Shown in pieces: positions 44,863 through 57,769 of a DNA stretch of 64,000 nucleotides. A program made the translations under genes and the position numbers. Position 1 is the first letter of the stretch. Each line of letters opens with the position of its first letter. The notes under the pieces are model-generated. The model worked only from the letters and a program-made list of their open reading frames with translations. It did not search any database and had not been told where the DNA came from. The stretch comes from Amanita rubescens (lineage: Eukaryota; Basidiomycota; Agaricomycetes; Agaricales; Amanitaceae), in contig WION01000013.1 of NCBI GenBank assembly GCA_015039365.1, forward strand, positions 496,001 through 560,000. The letters run 5' to 3'.

Positions 44863-47800
44863 TCTTCGTCTGGAAAGTGTTCGTCGCTGGTACGATGAGG
44901 AATTTCGGGGGTGGGTTGAAGGACTAGGGGAAAGCGATAGGGCGTTTTATATGCCAAGGTCGAATCAGTAAAGACAGTGTTTAGTACGCACCCACATGTT
45001 TTTCGTATAGCTGCATATGAACGGATATTAACCGATTAAAGGTACCCTGTGTTCAAGCAATAGGTGACGCACAGATCTATCGTGTTCGCATTGGATCTGG
45101 TATGTATGGACTTGATAATAGTATTTACTCCGCACTCTTCATTATATGAATCACCGTGACTATAACCAGCGGGAATTAGTCCTTGCACTTACAGTAGTTT
45201 GATAGGCTCGTCGGGCCTTGCTCATGCGTTGGTTCCCAATATGATTAACCATCTTACTCCGAACAGTAACTATGGACAGTTGGGAAACTGCCCGCTCTTG
45301 CCAAGATGTGAGTGAAACGAGGACGATGGCAATTGCAGACCGAGGGGGTATTCTTATTGAGTTTGTTTGTCGGCAACTCGAATTCCTCCGTGCATTCCGG
45401 CGTGACGTGAATTATGTTACATAGACGTCAGGCACGCGCAGTATTCGCGGCCTGGCGATGGCCTCAGGCTAGGGACGTGTAGCACATACTTACGAACTGA
45501 ATCCGCGCCGCCCCCTAGTTGCCAAGAATTCCAAACCGTGAAAGCGGCGTCCATGGGACCGTGGACGAAAGCTGAAGTCACTTACGACACCAAATCCAGG
45601 TTTCATGCCATCCGCCTGCACATCATCCATTTGTCTGATCTAGGCTGTAGACGCCAGGGTTTTGACACGGCAGTGTTCAGCGGGAACTCTAAAAAATTCT
45701 GAAGTCACACCATCAGCTGAATGAACTGTTCGCCCCTCGTTGCAAAGCATGGCGGACGCCACGTTTTCTATCGCATGGATCCGGAGACTTACAAAACCAT
45801 ATAAATGATTGGATATAATTATCTGGGCCCGCACAGGTTCGCGTATCTTGCTATTCTCAACTTCCACATTTCCTAATTCTTCCTCCGGCTCTCTCACGCG
45901 GAGTGCTCGCGCAAGCTGCGGGGCGAGACTTATATAGAGATATCTAACTGCTGCATTGGCAGCCGCGTACGTACTACGTACGTATCCGTTAACTCTTATT
46001 CTGGTTCCTCGATGGACATTACAGACATTTTCAGTCCATCATCTATGGCGTTCATAGATGGGCCTTCCTGCCGTCATTCTTACCACGCTCATTTGTGTGC
46101 GACATTGGATCGCTTGCGGCGCAAGGCGTTGTGTTGCCTATCATGGTTTTGGATGAATCAGGTGTAAAGCGGGGTTGCGCGCAGCGGGATGATTATCTCC
46201 GAGTCTGTTAAGCAACCGATCGACTAAGTCTAGAACGAAGGCCATGTTCAGGGCCACGAGTGTCCTTCTCCCTTTCATGCAAACTGGTGGAGAGACGATG
46301 GATCCAGGAGACAATCTATTATCAAACGGCGAACTGCCGATCAAAAGCGGGTACGTCAGCCGAAAAGTCTCAACTCTCGCCAATCTCGTGGAACTTCATA
46401 TATATTGCCTTTCAGGTTTCACCTACCATTTCGGATGCATCATATCTTCGGGTTATACGGCGACAGTTATGTCCCCGTTGAACAAGAAAGACGGACCCCC
46501 TTTTTGCACCAAACTGTTGTATCGACCTCGACCAATCGCTTAAACTGCCCTTTGGTCATCTTCGATCCGTACTGCGCAGTAGTAAGAAACCCTGATCTGA
46601 CGCCTCTGTGCATTCCCTTCCAGCTAGGTCACAATACAGCCTACGATTGCTACCAGGGCGCGGAACTCCGAGAGAACCTTATGTCAAGTGGCGCATTTCT
46701 AGCTCTTAGTGCGACCCAAATCGTTCACGCCACGTAAGGCCTTCTCGAATCAAATGCCAGAGCTGAGTGTGAAAGAGACAGCGGGACTACCGGGGCAACA
46801 ACCTTTCTCACATGATACCTGTATGATCGAAAATGCCAATATGCCGAGGTGCACATAACTGCTGTCGGAGACAGGCTCAACGAGGCAAGCTAGCACTCAC
46901 AAACGCCCATATAACCTTACCATTGGAGCAGAGGAACACGTGGATCAGACATGTGATAGAGCTTCATCAAGTTTCATATGCAAAGCTAGTGTCTGGAGGC
47001 GTAGACTTCGCCCTGGAAAGCACTGGGCGCCATCAATGATAAAATAGTCGGTCCTGTCCGTTTCTTCTCACTACTGAACTTTGCTTCCGCTTTGTCCGGC
47101 CGATTTGTCGCCGAACCATTGTCCTTGGTTGGAGTGGGCACAGTCATTTCGGCAAATACCTAATTGTGGTTGCTTGCATCCTGATGCTCACTTCTTCCGA
47201 TAGTATGAGGCTGTCACCAGACCTGATTGCGAAACGTGGCCTCCACCTTCGCCACGCACCACCTTCCTAAACATTGTATACGAATAAGTTGGTTGGATGA
47301 GCTGATTCTATTCTTCGGGCAAGGTAGGGAGATCGACCGTAATAGCGAGTCTGGGATCTGGCCTGGACCACGTCGGATAACGCAACGTACGCAATCCCGC
47401 GATTCTACGTCATCCCGAGTTGTTGAGTGCTGTGCGTTAATACGTGTTTAACGTGAATGCCCACTATTCATGCAACCGTTTTCTTCTACATGATGGTTCT
47501 AAATAAGTCCGACGTCCTTGATGAGCAACTGTAGCTCATTTAGTTCACAAGCGTACTACGTCCGGGCGCGGTTATCGCATCGTTGATATGACGTTACTGT
47601 ATTGCATACGAGACAATGACTACGCATAAAATAAAGCCTTCAACACTGTTGTGGGCCGGCTCAAAGTGAAGTTCATTCTGCCTGCAGTAATCGTTTTATT
47701 GCGAGGTTTGCTTTCTTGCAAATTCATCGATGATACGTTATCCGAGTCGGGCAGATTGAAAAACGTCCACTCACTAACCCCGCGCGCCACATTATTACTT

Positions 47801-50800
47801 GCACGTAAATTGATTGACTCTTTTGTAAACATGATTTTCCTGCCTAGCTAAGATAATAGATACATCGGCATTTATTACGCGTCATAGAGGCACAGCAACG
47901 AAAACTTGAATGCTAAGGAGGACTTGGCGACCGAGTTTAGAAACACATTCAACCGCTTCTTCCACACCGATGTTATATTGCAAACGTAACAAACTTATTT
48001 TTGATTGTTCCTTTCCTGGTAACACCGTGCACCCAACCGACATTCGTTTTACACTTGATTACGCTCGCATATTACGATAGATCGCCCCGACATTCCGCCA
48101 GGTCGTAACACAAAAGGTGCAGCTTCCGATGCGCCGGGAGCGAATTTAGGCTTTGTTATTTAACCGAGCGCGGCAATTGGATTCGTGGCGGACTTCATGT
48201 CAGTACGTTGTTTCATTGTCACGGAAGCCTTGTTCGGGTTTGTAGTTTGTCGTGATTAGTTGCAGTAAGCTCAACGGACATGAATTTATTATCGTGATTT
48301 GTCTTTGCTGTTCGTCCGAGTCAGTGATGAAACGCCAAGGTCCAGCTCAAAATTCTGGGCGGGCAAGCGTGCCCGTAACTATAACATTAGCAGACATCCT
48401 ACGTAGTTCGACGAGATCGGTCAGTTCCTAATTCAGGCACTTCCAGCAACTTTGGGCGCTGTCTGGTCAATTCAGTCCTGGCATGGGGAGATCGCATTGT
48501 GGCGACTATCAGATCTCTGGAGGAGATCCGAACTTTCTTTCATACCATCATAGTCTGGTTTAACTCAGCGTTGGTGACTGCTAAGGCAGTTACGGTCGCC
48601 TCGATGAATTAGCAAACCGATGCTCCGATGGGTAAAAGTAGTCTTGCTAATGGTCCATCGTGAGGATGAACGGGTGACGAAATGAAAGTTATGCGGTGAG
48701 AGGTTCGTTGGTAAGGCAGGTGGGTGGCGCATTCCATTCTCTGCCTTGTATGATGTACTATGAATGGTATGTCAAACGCCATGCTGGGGTAATAGGAAAA
48801 AAACGAGCATCTTCGATGAGCTTCGTGATCTATGTTACGACAGCATCGCTGCCATGCGTAAATGTTAAGATCAGGAACGATGGTCATGATGAGTAACCGG
48901 AGGGGTTGACTGCCGACCGAGCCGGCAAGAATTGAATTAATCTATTTAGTCTATTTTCGTCTGGCAAGTGTCCGTTATTAAACACACGCGGCAAGCGGGT
49001 AAGTATGGGGGACATCACCTCGATCTGCCGCTGAGAGTTATCGGAGTTTTCGTACACAAATTTCTATGCTTTGTTCAATGGCACGAAGCCTCGGCCCATC
49101 AAACTCGATTTCGAGCTTACATTCCCGAGTAACGATTGGCACTGACAATCGGGAATCCAACATTCAGATAAAGATTATCGGGTCTCTTGACCTCAGTGCT
49201 TTCCTATCGAGTGGAGGCGGAACGTCAAGTGGATATTTGGTTACGCTATGTCCGGTCATGAGCCGTGAAATCCCGGGACCTTTCAAAAGAGATGTGCGGA
49301 AGGCAATAGGACTTGCATTGGACGTCGTCAGAGATCGATAAAGGCACTCTCAGCCCTCCATTTTTTCCTCGGAAACAAAGCCTATGACGCTGAAAAAAAA
49401 AATTCAATGAAGCTATGGAGATGGTCCTTACAAGGGGTTGCTAAAGACCAGGATTTGACGGAAAGGATATCATAGCAATAAAAAATAAATGGCATGGGAC
49501 GTCATCAGGAGAGGGATGATGCGATCCGTTATCCTTCAGTGAATATGACGCTGAGTGGGTGGCTGGGGGGGAAAGCAGACGATTCAGAAAGATTACATTC
49601 AATGTGGTGCCATGTCCGTGGTTCCCCTGCACCGCTTCGATTAACCTACTGTGACGTCATGTATTAATCATAGCCTTGCATAGCATATCACTTGAATAAA
49701 GAATAAATTGCGCCCAGATAAACTCGTAGAGCCTTCGCAATTAATCGAAATCTTTCATACTAAGAGTTGCTGACCTAGAGGGATGTTTGATTTAATGAGT
49801 TCTCCACCTTCCGTCTTGGTAAAATCATTACGGGAAGCGCTATTCGCGTAATTTGGATCGAGTCGTTTCACGATGCCAGCAACTTTGAAGCTACATTCAG
49901 ATCGCAGCGAAAGTACTCGAAAGATAGCGGGAAAAAAAGATAGCGGGAAAGTCCGAAAGCTTACTAATACTAAGTAAGCATCGGCTCATCTTCACGAGAC
50001 TCATTGAACAAACCTTGAAGCTGCGAAGCAGAAACAACACGCCGTGTTACTATGTTGGATTACCCGAGCCTCTCTGAGGCAACGCAACTGACCCGGAACT
50101 GCGGCATGGGCACTTCTTTTCGACTTCGATTTTCCTTGAATCCCCCGTATTTCGTTTTGAAGAAATTCCATAGCTAGCGAGAGGTGATCGGAGCTACTTT
50201 CACGTGCACCTCTTCTAATGGATTATTCAAAGCGATGATTATGGAAAGCCTAGTGATGACAAGGCTCTGTGTTCCTGTACGAGGATTGATCAGAGCGTCG
50301 CTTTAGAAGTCTTGAATCAGGAGTTTGGGCTTGAAGGAGTCCCCAAAGTTCGAGCGAATTCGCGCATAGCTGTATCGACGCAGCATATAATGAATTTGTC
50401 CAGGGATTTGAAAGCAATGAGGACTTGGTAGTATTCGACATGGTATCAGGTATTATAATTCTAGAGGTGGAGCTGCTGGCAGTGGCCCAGTGCCGGTGAG
50501 TGCTTGAGAACTAGCTCATGTGGTCGCGCGTTTAATTTGGAAGTTACATAGTAACTGCCCAACACCCCTGGTCGAAAGCGCTGTCACGATATTGGTTGGC
50601 CGTCACTGAAGAAAAAACGTCATCTGGACAGCGGGAGTTGATTGTTTATGCTGTGGACACAGTACTCCATTCTGGTATGTGTTGAGGGATGGGAATTATA
50701 TGCCCGATATTTAAACGGGCGAAAGATCGACACACGTGGATGGTGGTCGAATGAAACAAATCGAATAGGAGAGCACAAGTATAGGACGAAAAGTTTCTTT

Positions 50801-51058
50801 CTTTATCCATGACGTGGCAAATATTGATCTCAATGATTGGTGAGACCGAGCCTGCAAGATTCAAGTATTTCTGACACCGCTAATCCTGATTCGACAGGCT
50901 GTGTATAAGCTGCACCCATATAATCATCAAGGCTAATAATAAATCGGCGCTAATGTTGTCATGCATTTTCGGTGAGAGGATCAGTGATCGTCGAATCATC
51001 GCTCAACAAAATAGGTCTGAGCTAATTTAGGAGATCGCTCTCTGTCACAGGAGCAACA
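44863..51058. other. Gene-poor region of about 6 kb
   Basis: No gene could be supported on either strand. Frames of 60-110 codons (for example 45897-45640 minus, 46244-46737 plus, 49066-49341 plus) show no family motif, no consistent exon chain and no repeats to each other. A small palindromic repeat CGTACGTACTACGTACGTA lies at about 45965-45984. No retroelement, terminal repeat or RNA gene was recognised. It is likely old, decayed intergenic DNA. Confidence 0.4.
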
Positions 51059-51073
51059 TCTATTCGATTACAT

Positions 51074-52015
51074 GTAATCCAATTGCTGACCCGATCGTTT
51101 ATCGAGTGCAGGTGCATCGACGCATATATCGCGTCCTCTTATCGTATAGCTAAACATCCAATAGCGATTGCTATTACAGTCCATTCATACCTGCCTCCGG
51201 AGTTTCGCTGGTGCTGCCTCGAAATCTATTCTGCCATTTGTGAGGCTGACAAGGTATATACATACCAACCCACTTCCTTTCCTCCTGTTGTCCCTCTTCC
51301 TTACACTGTCGACTACATCAACCTACTGCCCGTCTAGCTCAAAACTCAAAGCTCAAATCGACAACGCTCACTCCGACCATGCCTATAATCGGTTATGTGC
51401 TCCTGTCAGAGTAAGTGACTATCCTCGTCGCAGCGAGCAGTGTTCGATTCTGGTCTTTTCTCATCATTGAGTAAGCGGTTTTAAATATCTCGCCTTTACC
51501 GAACTCATCTGGTCTCGTTTCCGTCCAAAGCTTCCGTTGCCCTGGTGTACAGGAAGCGTGCACGCGAGGACATCAGAGCTCCCATCCGAGGTGAACCCTA
51601 GCCCCCTGTATTCTGTGTTAACGACTAAAATATGTCCTGCAGCGTCGTCCTGGGAGTCCTGACGAGATCCGCTCTTTGTCCATCTTTCGCCAGACCTCCA
51701 GTTTGCATCCGTCGTTCAATCCAATATGCCTCCTGCTCCATACGTCCCCTCGGCGGTGCCAGAAGTCCAAAATAATATGTCTGGTTACCTCTCATGGCGC
51801 ATCAGGTAACGGAGTTTCCCCCCACTCAGTTCCTATCACAACCAGTTATGGGCCAGAATAAATTGAGGCGGAAGTTTTTACCAAGCACCCATCAACTCTT
51901 CTCCTAACATGCTCCACGTTTCCGACAACCACTTCTACATGAACGACGTCAATGCGCCTCGCCCTCAGACCACGATTTCTGGCTCGTATCGATACTGGAT
52001 CTTAGCCAATTCAAA
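51074..52015 (+). pseudogene. Family copy C: strongly decayed paralogue of 6999-8469
   Basis: Upstream similarity to copy A begins near 51074 (TGTAATCCAATTGCTGACCCGATCG compares with 6670). Exon 1 is kept in length (51379-51410, MPIIGYVLLS) with its donor GTAAGTGACTATCCTCGTCGCA. Exon 2 has been lost, so intron 1 runs into intron 2. Exon 3 survives near 51533-51590 (VALVYRKRARED). In exon 4 only islands remain: MPPAPYVPSAVPEVQNNMSG near 51727, a piece matching HEISPHSVPVI.. near 51810, and SDNHFYMNDVNAPRP near 51922. A short match to the copy A 3' flank (TCTGGCTCGTATCGATACTGGATCT) closes the unit at about 52015. Confidence 0.7.
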
Positions 52016-53143
52016 ATAACATTCCGGGGATAGCGCCAGGTGCCACGACATTGATAGATGGAGGTGGAAATAAAAAATGTCGAGTCAACGCTTGAAGCTA
52101 ATGTCAGACCTGCCAGTAGTACTTCAGGAATGTGGTCTAACAACCCGAGCGCAAAAGTAACTGGAGCCCCATATGTAACAGTCAAAGTACCAATGCCATG
52201 GGGTCTGCAAAGCAGCGACATATGCAAAACTAGCAATGCCTGGCATCCCGCACAGCCTCGTATCATTCATTGCCTGGCCCAACTCCTTACCTCTGGTCCG
52301 CCAGAATCCCGTAGCACCTTTGGAAATCACAGGTCTTCCATGCAAACAGGCAAACGGGACTGTCGAGGCTGACAGGGCGGCTTATCGCGTCGCTAGGGAG
52401 AAGTCTGAGTGAGGAACTTGGTGCAAACTCAAGAACATTCTCCCTACCAGGACGTGTAGAATGTCCATGCGACATCAGTAAATTTTTTTTCCTTGAGTAG
52501 CGATCTGAGCTGCACGAGGTAAAATCAAACATCAGAAATTTCCCCGAGCCCAGACACACATACCTTACTTTGTTTCTATGTTTGGGGCAGGCTCTACGTC
52601 CTTGACTGGAGCACAACACAATTGACTGGTCGTTGCACCATCCCAGCAGGGATCTAGTCCGGGAACATTGACCAAAAATGCTAAGACTGGTCATTCGACG
52701 CGACAGGAATTAGTGAGGGCGTGCGCATAATTGTTTTATGTAGTTGCCGAAATCTGAATCCAAGTAATCGCTCGTCTGAATGGCTGCGTATCAGCTACAT
52801 TCTATGGAGTAGTGTAAGTTTAGTTCAGCCCAGCAAAACGGGGTAAAATTTGGGCCGACTATCTTGCTTGGTCACTTTGTCAAGTCCGGGCTTCACACCG
52901 TACGAGATCGTCAACGAAAGGGAAGATCGCAACACGATTGCCATCCGGCATTCTTCGTGGCACAACCTAGCAATTATAACGACTGTGTGCATCGGTAGTC
53001 GCTAACTTGAATTGTAATTTGGATTGTTGAAAATCTGTTTTTGGAACAAGCCGTCAGCCATCAACGTGTCATTACATGTCATGCACGTATGCTTCGACTG
53101 TCCCTGTACCGGTGAGTCAAGGTTTGCCATATTTAACCATTTC
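52016..53143. other. Intergenic, no gene recognised
   Basis: About 1.1 kb. Frames at 52058-52372 (plus) and 52694-52287 (minus) overlap each other and have no recognisable features. Confidence 0.35.
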
Positions 53144-54905
53144 TGGCAATCACCGATACTCACTCATATTCCGGCAACTTGATCACACTCGACACTTGTC
53201 CCTGTTTATTACTGCTATTGGTGGTAAATTTAGCATCCCATCGACTTCGAACAGTATATACCACCCAGTGCCCACAGCGTCGGCCTCACGCGAAGACTGG
53301 ATTGATTGAGAAAAAACGAACCACACAACGCCTGGACACAGACGTTGTATGTAAGTTTAACACACAGGCGGCGTTTACGTTTACGCCTTGAGCAAAGCAA
53401 GCTAGCATCATTGAAAATCCTCATGCCTTCGTACCCTGAGGGTCTGTTCGGTTCCGATCGCGCGGAACTTTCGTAATAACCGAAGCGAACAAAACAACAA
53501 AAGATTTCGCTCACGTACCAGTACGAACGTGTTGTTTTTTGCATCACATACATTGAATTCAGAACTCCCCCGTGCACCTGATTACGACAGAATTCAATCT
53601 GGGCGGTATTTGTAATTTCACTAGTGATCCGAGTTAGTGTCTGATCTTGTGATGAGCTGTCGAGACTGGCCAAACACGCTGTGAAGTTCTGTTTGCAGGC
53701 CGATACGGTGTCTTTTTTCCCTGGGCATGATTGGGGTGGAAACATGTTAGGCAAGTAAATTTGTTAGGCGCCAAAGGCGTCCCGCCCGTGGAGGTGTATA
53801 TTTTTTATGACCGCGCAGGATATCGTGTTATTATCAGAGCGTGAGAAGGTTAAAATACCATGGGACGGAGAACTGTGTTTACGAAGTGAAGCTCGGGATC
53901 CTATGAACGCAACCTTTTGTGTCAGGTGAACTAGCTAGCTGTGTCTCATACCTCTCGAAGGAAAAAAAGTATACGCATAACTCATAGTGGATCAGCTTTG
54001 GAATGTCTCGATCAATCGCGGAGTCAGCTGTGAATGCTGCAATGAATGAAATCCTGAAGCTAGGCTTCTGACGCTTAGCGGACCTGATGTTATTATGATG
54101 TGATGAAAGAATCGTATGTCGATTGGAGGATGAATTAAAGCACCTGTAAGCGAAATTTCTTGTTTCAAAGATCCGAATAGTGGTCGTTGAGGTGTCGCCA
54201 CGATGACGACAGTCTAACCCGAGATCGCTGAGAAAATGTCACGAAAAATGTAACCGCCGTAGACCACTGTTTTAATCAGAGAACACGAGAGTTCCCGATC
54301 CGACGTATTTAGTGTGTGATACAAAGGGCCGCAAGTTTCATTCTTGTTGGTTTGCAGGTTACGTTATTTTCGTCTTGGCGAACTTAGGACCCTGGCACGA
54401 TGTTATTTTGGAAAGTACGGCTTACTTTGCTTAGGATATAAACGCAAGCGCATGCACTGAGTTTCATCAAGGCCTTGTGTGGCTTGATTCATTCGTGTTG
54501 AACATGAGTAAGGACCATTTGCGCCGATTGGATATGTGAAAGTCCCGGTTAAATAAAGGAGGGTTGTTGGAGGTCGTCGGGCACCTGAGTTTACGAACGA
54601 CAGCAGTAATGATAGGAATCAATATATTATGGGAAATTATGAACGGCAATTTCGATAATGCCAAAGGGGAGTTGCTTTAGCACGGGTGGCGGTGGCTGGT
54701 AGTTCCAAAACAGATTAAACCGAATTACAATTTACGCGAGTTCGCTGACGAAAAAAAACACGCACACTTTAACAATTCTACCTGTCTACTAACCCGAAAT
54801 GACTTGGTGCGCGCTCTTTGCGTGGCCCAGAGCAGCGGAACATCAAATCCATCGGCGATGTAGCATGGAACGACGCAAAGTCACATATTGCGACTGGATC
54901 TTGCG

Positions 54906-54912
54906 TATAAAA
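54906..54912 (+). promoter_or_regulatory. TATA box of secreted-protein gene 1
   Basis: TATAAAA in the context GCGTATAAAAGCAGGTCTGA, 90 bp before the start codon. The same sequence stands 82 bp before the start of the paralogue (58754-58760). Confidence 0.6.
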
Positions 54913-54995
54913 GCAGGTCTGAATCAGAGTCAAGCTGCAGGTCCTCACCTCTTTCCTCTTTCCTCGTTCTTCGACATCTCCAAGTTGCTGCCAAC

Positions 54996-55737
54996 ATGGT
55001 CAAGTTCACCTTTGCTTCAGCATCCTTGATCGTTGCTTCTCTCTGCGCCGCAGTCTCTGCTTTACCCGCGACCTTTGCGTTGTACAATATCACCAGCTTT
55101 CAGACCAATTACGCCCTCTTGAGCGACGGCTCTGAGACGGTGGGCAGCGACGTTTCCACTGTTCAAGCTTCCCAGGGAACCCCTAGCACAACTGTATGAG
55201 CCCTTGTTATTATTATTTTTGCGTACCAGAGTTAAATGCTAAATGACAGACGTTCACGATTTATCAATACACTGACGATGTCATCAACACATTCGGTGTG
55301 CGAGGCAGGGCTGGACTTTATGTTACAGTTAAGCAAGTAAGTCCAAGTTCATCTTATTCGCCCGAGTCGTACCTGACTCGCGTTATAGAACACAAGTGGC
55401 ACCCACCTGACATGGGATACGAACCCATTCCAATGGCTGTTTACGAGCAGTGACCCGAATGCGGCTTTCGGCGGTTACAACAATTATACGTAAGCGCTCG
55501 CTTCTCTTGTCGCGTCCAAAAGACATCATATTCATAACATTTTCCTTGGTAGAATTAATGTTCCCGGAATAGATCTTTACTGGTACGACACCACCGATCA
55601 GTCAGCCTTCGTAAGTTCAATTTATAAAGGATACGAAAGATGGCTTACATTTATTGTGACAGATCGCCATTCAGAGCAACGCCACTGAGACAAACCAACA
55701 ATTGGATTTCTTGATCGAGACTGTAAATGTTGCATGA
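54996..55737 (+). CDS. Small secreted protein 1
   Basis: Five exons: 54996-55193, 55250-55336, 55389-55489, 55553-55610, 55663-55737; 172 residues. MVKFTFASASLIVASLCAAV then SALPATF is a standard signal peptide with a likely cut after VSA. The mature protein has LYNITSFQTNYALL, YTDDVINTFGVRGRAGLYVT, THLTWDTNPFQWLFTSSDPN and GIDLYWYDTTDQSAFIAIQS, with N-glycosylation sites at NIT, NTS, NYT and NAT and no cysteine in the mature part. No family recognised; the alternating hydrophobic pattern suggests a small beta-rich fold. It has a paralogue at 58836-59570 with identical exon lengths. A TATA box precedes it. A secreted effector or wall-associated role is possible, but unproven. Confidence 0.82.
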
Positions 55738-55927
55738 GAGGATTTTTGCTTATGTAGGGTCTGTAGAGCACGTAGTGGTTATGTTTTTGTTTTCTCGAAT
55801 TGTGACATCGTTCTTACGATCATGATAATGTCAGTGCCGTATACGATGATGAAGGAGCTTCTTTGATCGAGTTCACTGATGTTGGTAAAACTAAAAGATG
55901 ATCACCGGTGTGGACGGTTGTTTGGGT

Positions 55928-57272
55928 ATGGCCGATACGCTGCTTGTCCCTCTTCACGTATCTTACATCCAAAAACTCGGCCAAGTATCCCTCTCCTTTT
56001 TCTCCCACAAATCATATCTCATTCTCCTCGACAGAGTAAAGATGAACTCGCATATCACCTAACTGCCCATCTGCGCCTTAATGCCATTTACTGGGGTCTA
56101 ACAGCCCTCTCCATCATGGGACATCCTGATGCGCTTGACAGGGAGGAGATGATCGATTTCGTGATGAGCTGCTGGGACGAGGAAGCAGGTGCGATGCGTG
56201 AATCCCATTTCAACTCAGCTTGACTCGGGTCAGGTGGCTTTGGTGCACATCCCGATCACGATGCCCATCTCCTCTCGACCTTGAGTGCTATTCAGATCCT
56301 CATTATGCAAGATGCGTTGGACAGACTGAACATGGACCGGGTGGTCAATTGTGCGCGTCCCTCATTTCACGCGCCGATTCGCAAGTACTAATGATGTTTA
56401 TCGATGCAGTCATATTGTCTCTGCAACAACCGTCTGGCGTTTTTGCTGGCGACTCCTTTGGCGAGATTGATACACGGTTTTTGTACTGCGCCGTTAATGC
56501 TTTGTCGCTCCTCGGAAAGCTTCATCTGCTGGACAAGGACAAAACCGTCGCGTATATTGTACGGTGCAGGAATTTCGATGGGGGTTTCGGGAGTTGCGTT
56601 GGTGCTGAAAGCCACTCGGCGCAAGGTAACTTTGCACTTATTCCGCGGATCTTACGTGGAAGTGGCTGACTCTTATACAGTCTTTGTCTGCGTGGCGGCA
56701 TTAGCAATATTGGACAGGCTAGATGTAGTAGACTACGAGTCGTTGGGGTGGTGGTTGTGCGAGCGTCAGCTCCCGAATGGAGGCCTCAATGGGCGGCCGG
56801 AGAAGCTGGAGGATGTTGAGTGGACAATCTTTCAGCGGCATTGACATGAGTTGACTCGATCTCATACAGGTCTGCTACAGCTTTTGGGTGCTGTCCGCTA
56901 TGTCAATCCTGAACAAGGTGCACTGGATCGATGCCGATAAATTAATCAAATTTATTTTATCTGCCCAGGTTAGAAATTATTTGCGCGCTTTAGAGGCAAA
57001 GCTAACAGAATGTTTAGGATCCAGAAGGTGGCGGAATCGCCGATAGACCCGGAGACATGGTTGACGTTTTCCATACCCAATTTGGCGTGGCAGGTATGCT
57101 TCCCAATCTTGTGCGAGCGAAAGTAACAGCTTTTTCAGGACTATCCTTACTGGGGTACCCGGGTCTGGTGGACCTAGATCCTGTATACTGCATGCCAGCT
57201 GATCTTATTGCCGAAATGGGATTAAAAAGGGAGTGGAAAGCGCTGGAGCGTTTACCGCAGAGAAATATCTGA
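55928..57272 (+). CDS. BET2: Rab geranylgeranyltransferase (type II) beta subunit
   Basis: Eight exons: 55928-55984, 56035-56188, 56234-56350, 56410-56625, 56681-56814, 56870-56968, 57018-57093, 57139-57272; 328 residues, the usual length. Starts [20 protein letters not shown]; family blocks are [80 protein letters not shown] and [20 protein letters not shown]. The zinc ligands are visible: Asp and Cys in KLEDVCYSFW (split by intron 5) and His in [19 protein letters not shown]. With the alpha subunit and Rab escort protein it adds geranylgeranyl groups to Rab GTPases (known). It lies between the two copies of the secreted-protein duplication; its own sequence is not duplicated. Confidence 0.94.
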
Positions 57273-57769
57273 CAGGTCGAATCGCGAACTCGTCACGATG
57301 GCACAGTCTTTGTGATTTATCATTGTAAGAATACAGGACATCATAAGACGGATAAAGTGCCGAGTCACTCCCAAGAGAAAACACCCAGAAAAACATGATA
57401 ATAAAGATACCAGAGTTCTGGAGCCTCTCACCCTCACCCGTTGCACCCCGTTTCCAACTTAATCCTGATCCGCGATAGAGAACCAGAAAGCAAACGATGT
57501 GCTGGTAACAAAACATGAGACAGTGCTTCTTGCGACGGTCAACAAGAATCATGTTATTGGAACAATGTTGCGCTTTGAATACTTCACTTTCGCTTTCAGC
57601 GCGTCGATATGTAGGTTAACAATTAGGCTCAGACTAGGTTCGAACAGCATGTAATTGGTATAGAGTCAGACTAGTGTACCAGCAAATTTAGGTGTAGTCC
57701 CAGTCTGATACTTACTGGTGTATTTTAATTATAATCTGGAGTCAGATTACATTTTCGTATAGTGCATTA
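57273..57769. other. Intergenic, no gene recognised
   Basis: About 500 bp between the BET2 stop and the start of duplication copy 2. Nothing recognised. Confidence 0.4.

Larger units (their letters stand above)
53144..55760 (+). repeat. Segmental duplication, copy 1 (includes secreted-protein gene 1)
   Basis: Two blocks, 53144-54012 and 54668-55760, align by eye in the same order and orientation with 57770-58498 and 58499-59660. Copy 1 carries about 655 bp (54013-54667) that copy 2 lacks. The non-coding upstream block is clearly similar but more diverged than the gene, with many small indels. Confidence 0.75.

Noticed and set aside
46141..46740. Overlapping frames on both strands of about 80-110 codons
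   Set aside because: They overlap one another and show no motif or exon chain.
53230..53754. 174-codon minus-strand ORF in duplication copy 1
   Set aside because: The corresponding frame in copy 2 is broken at several places and the residues are not preserved, so coding function is unlikely.
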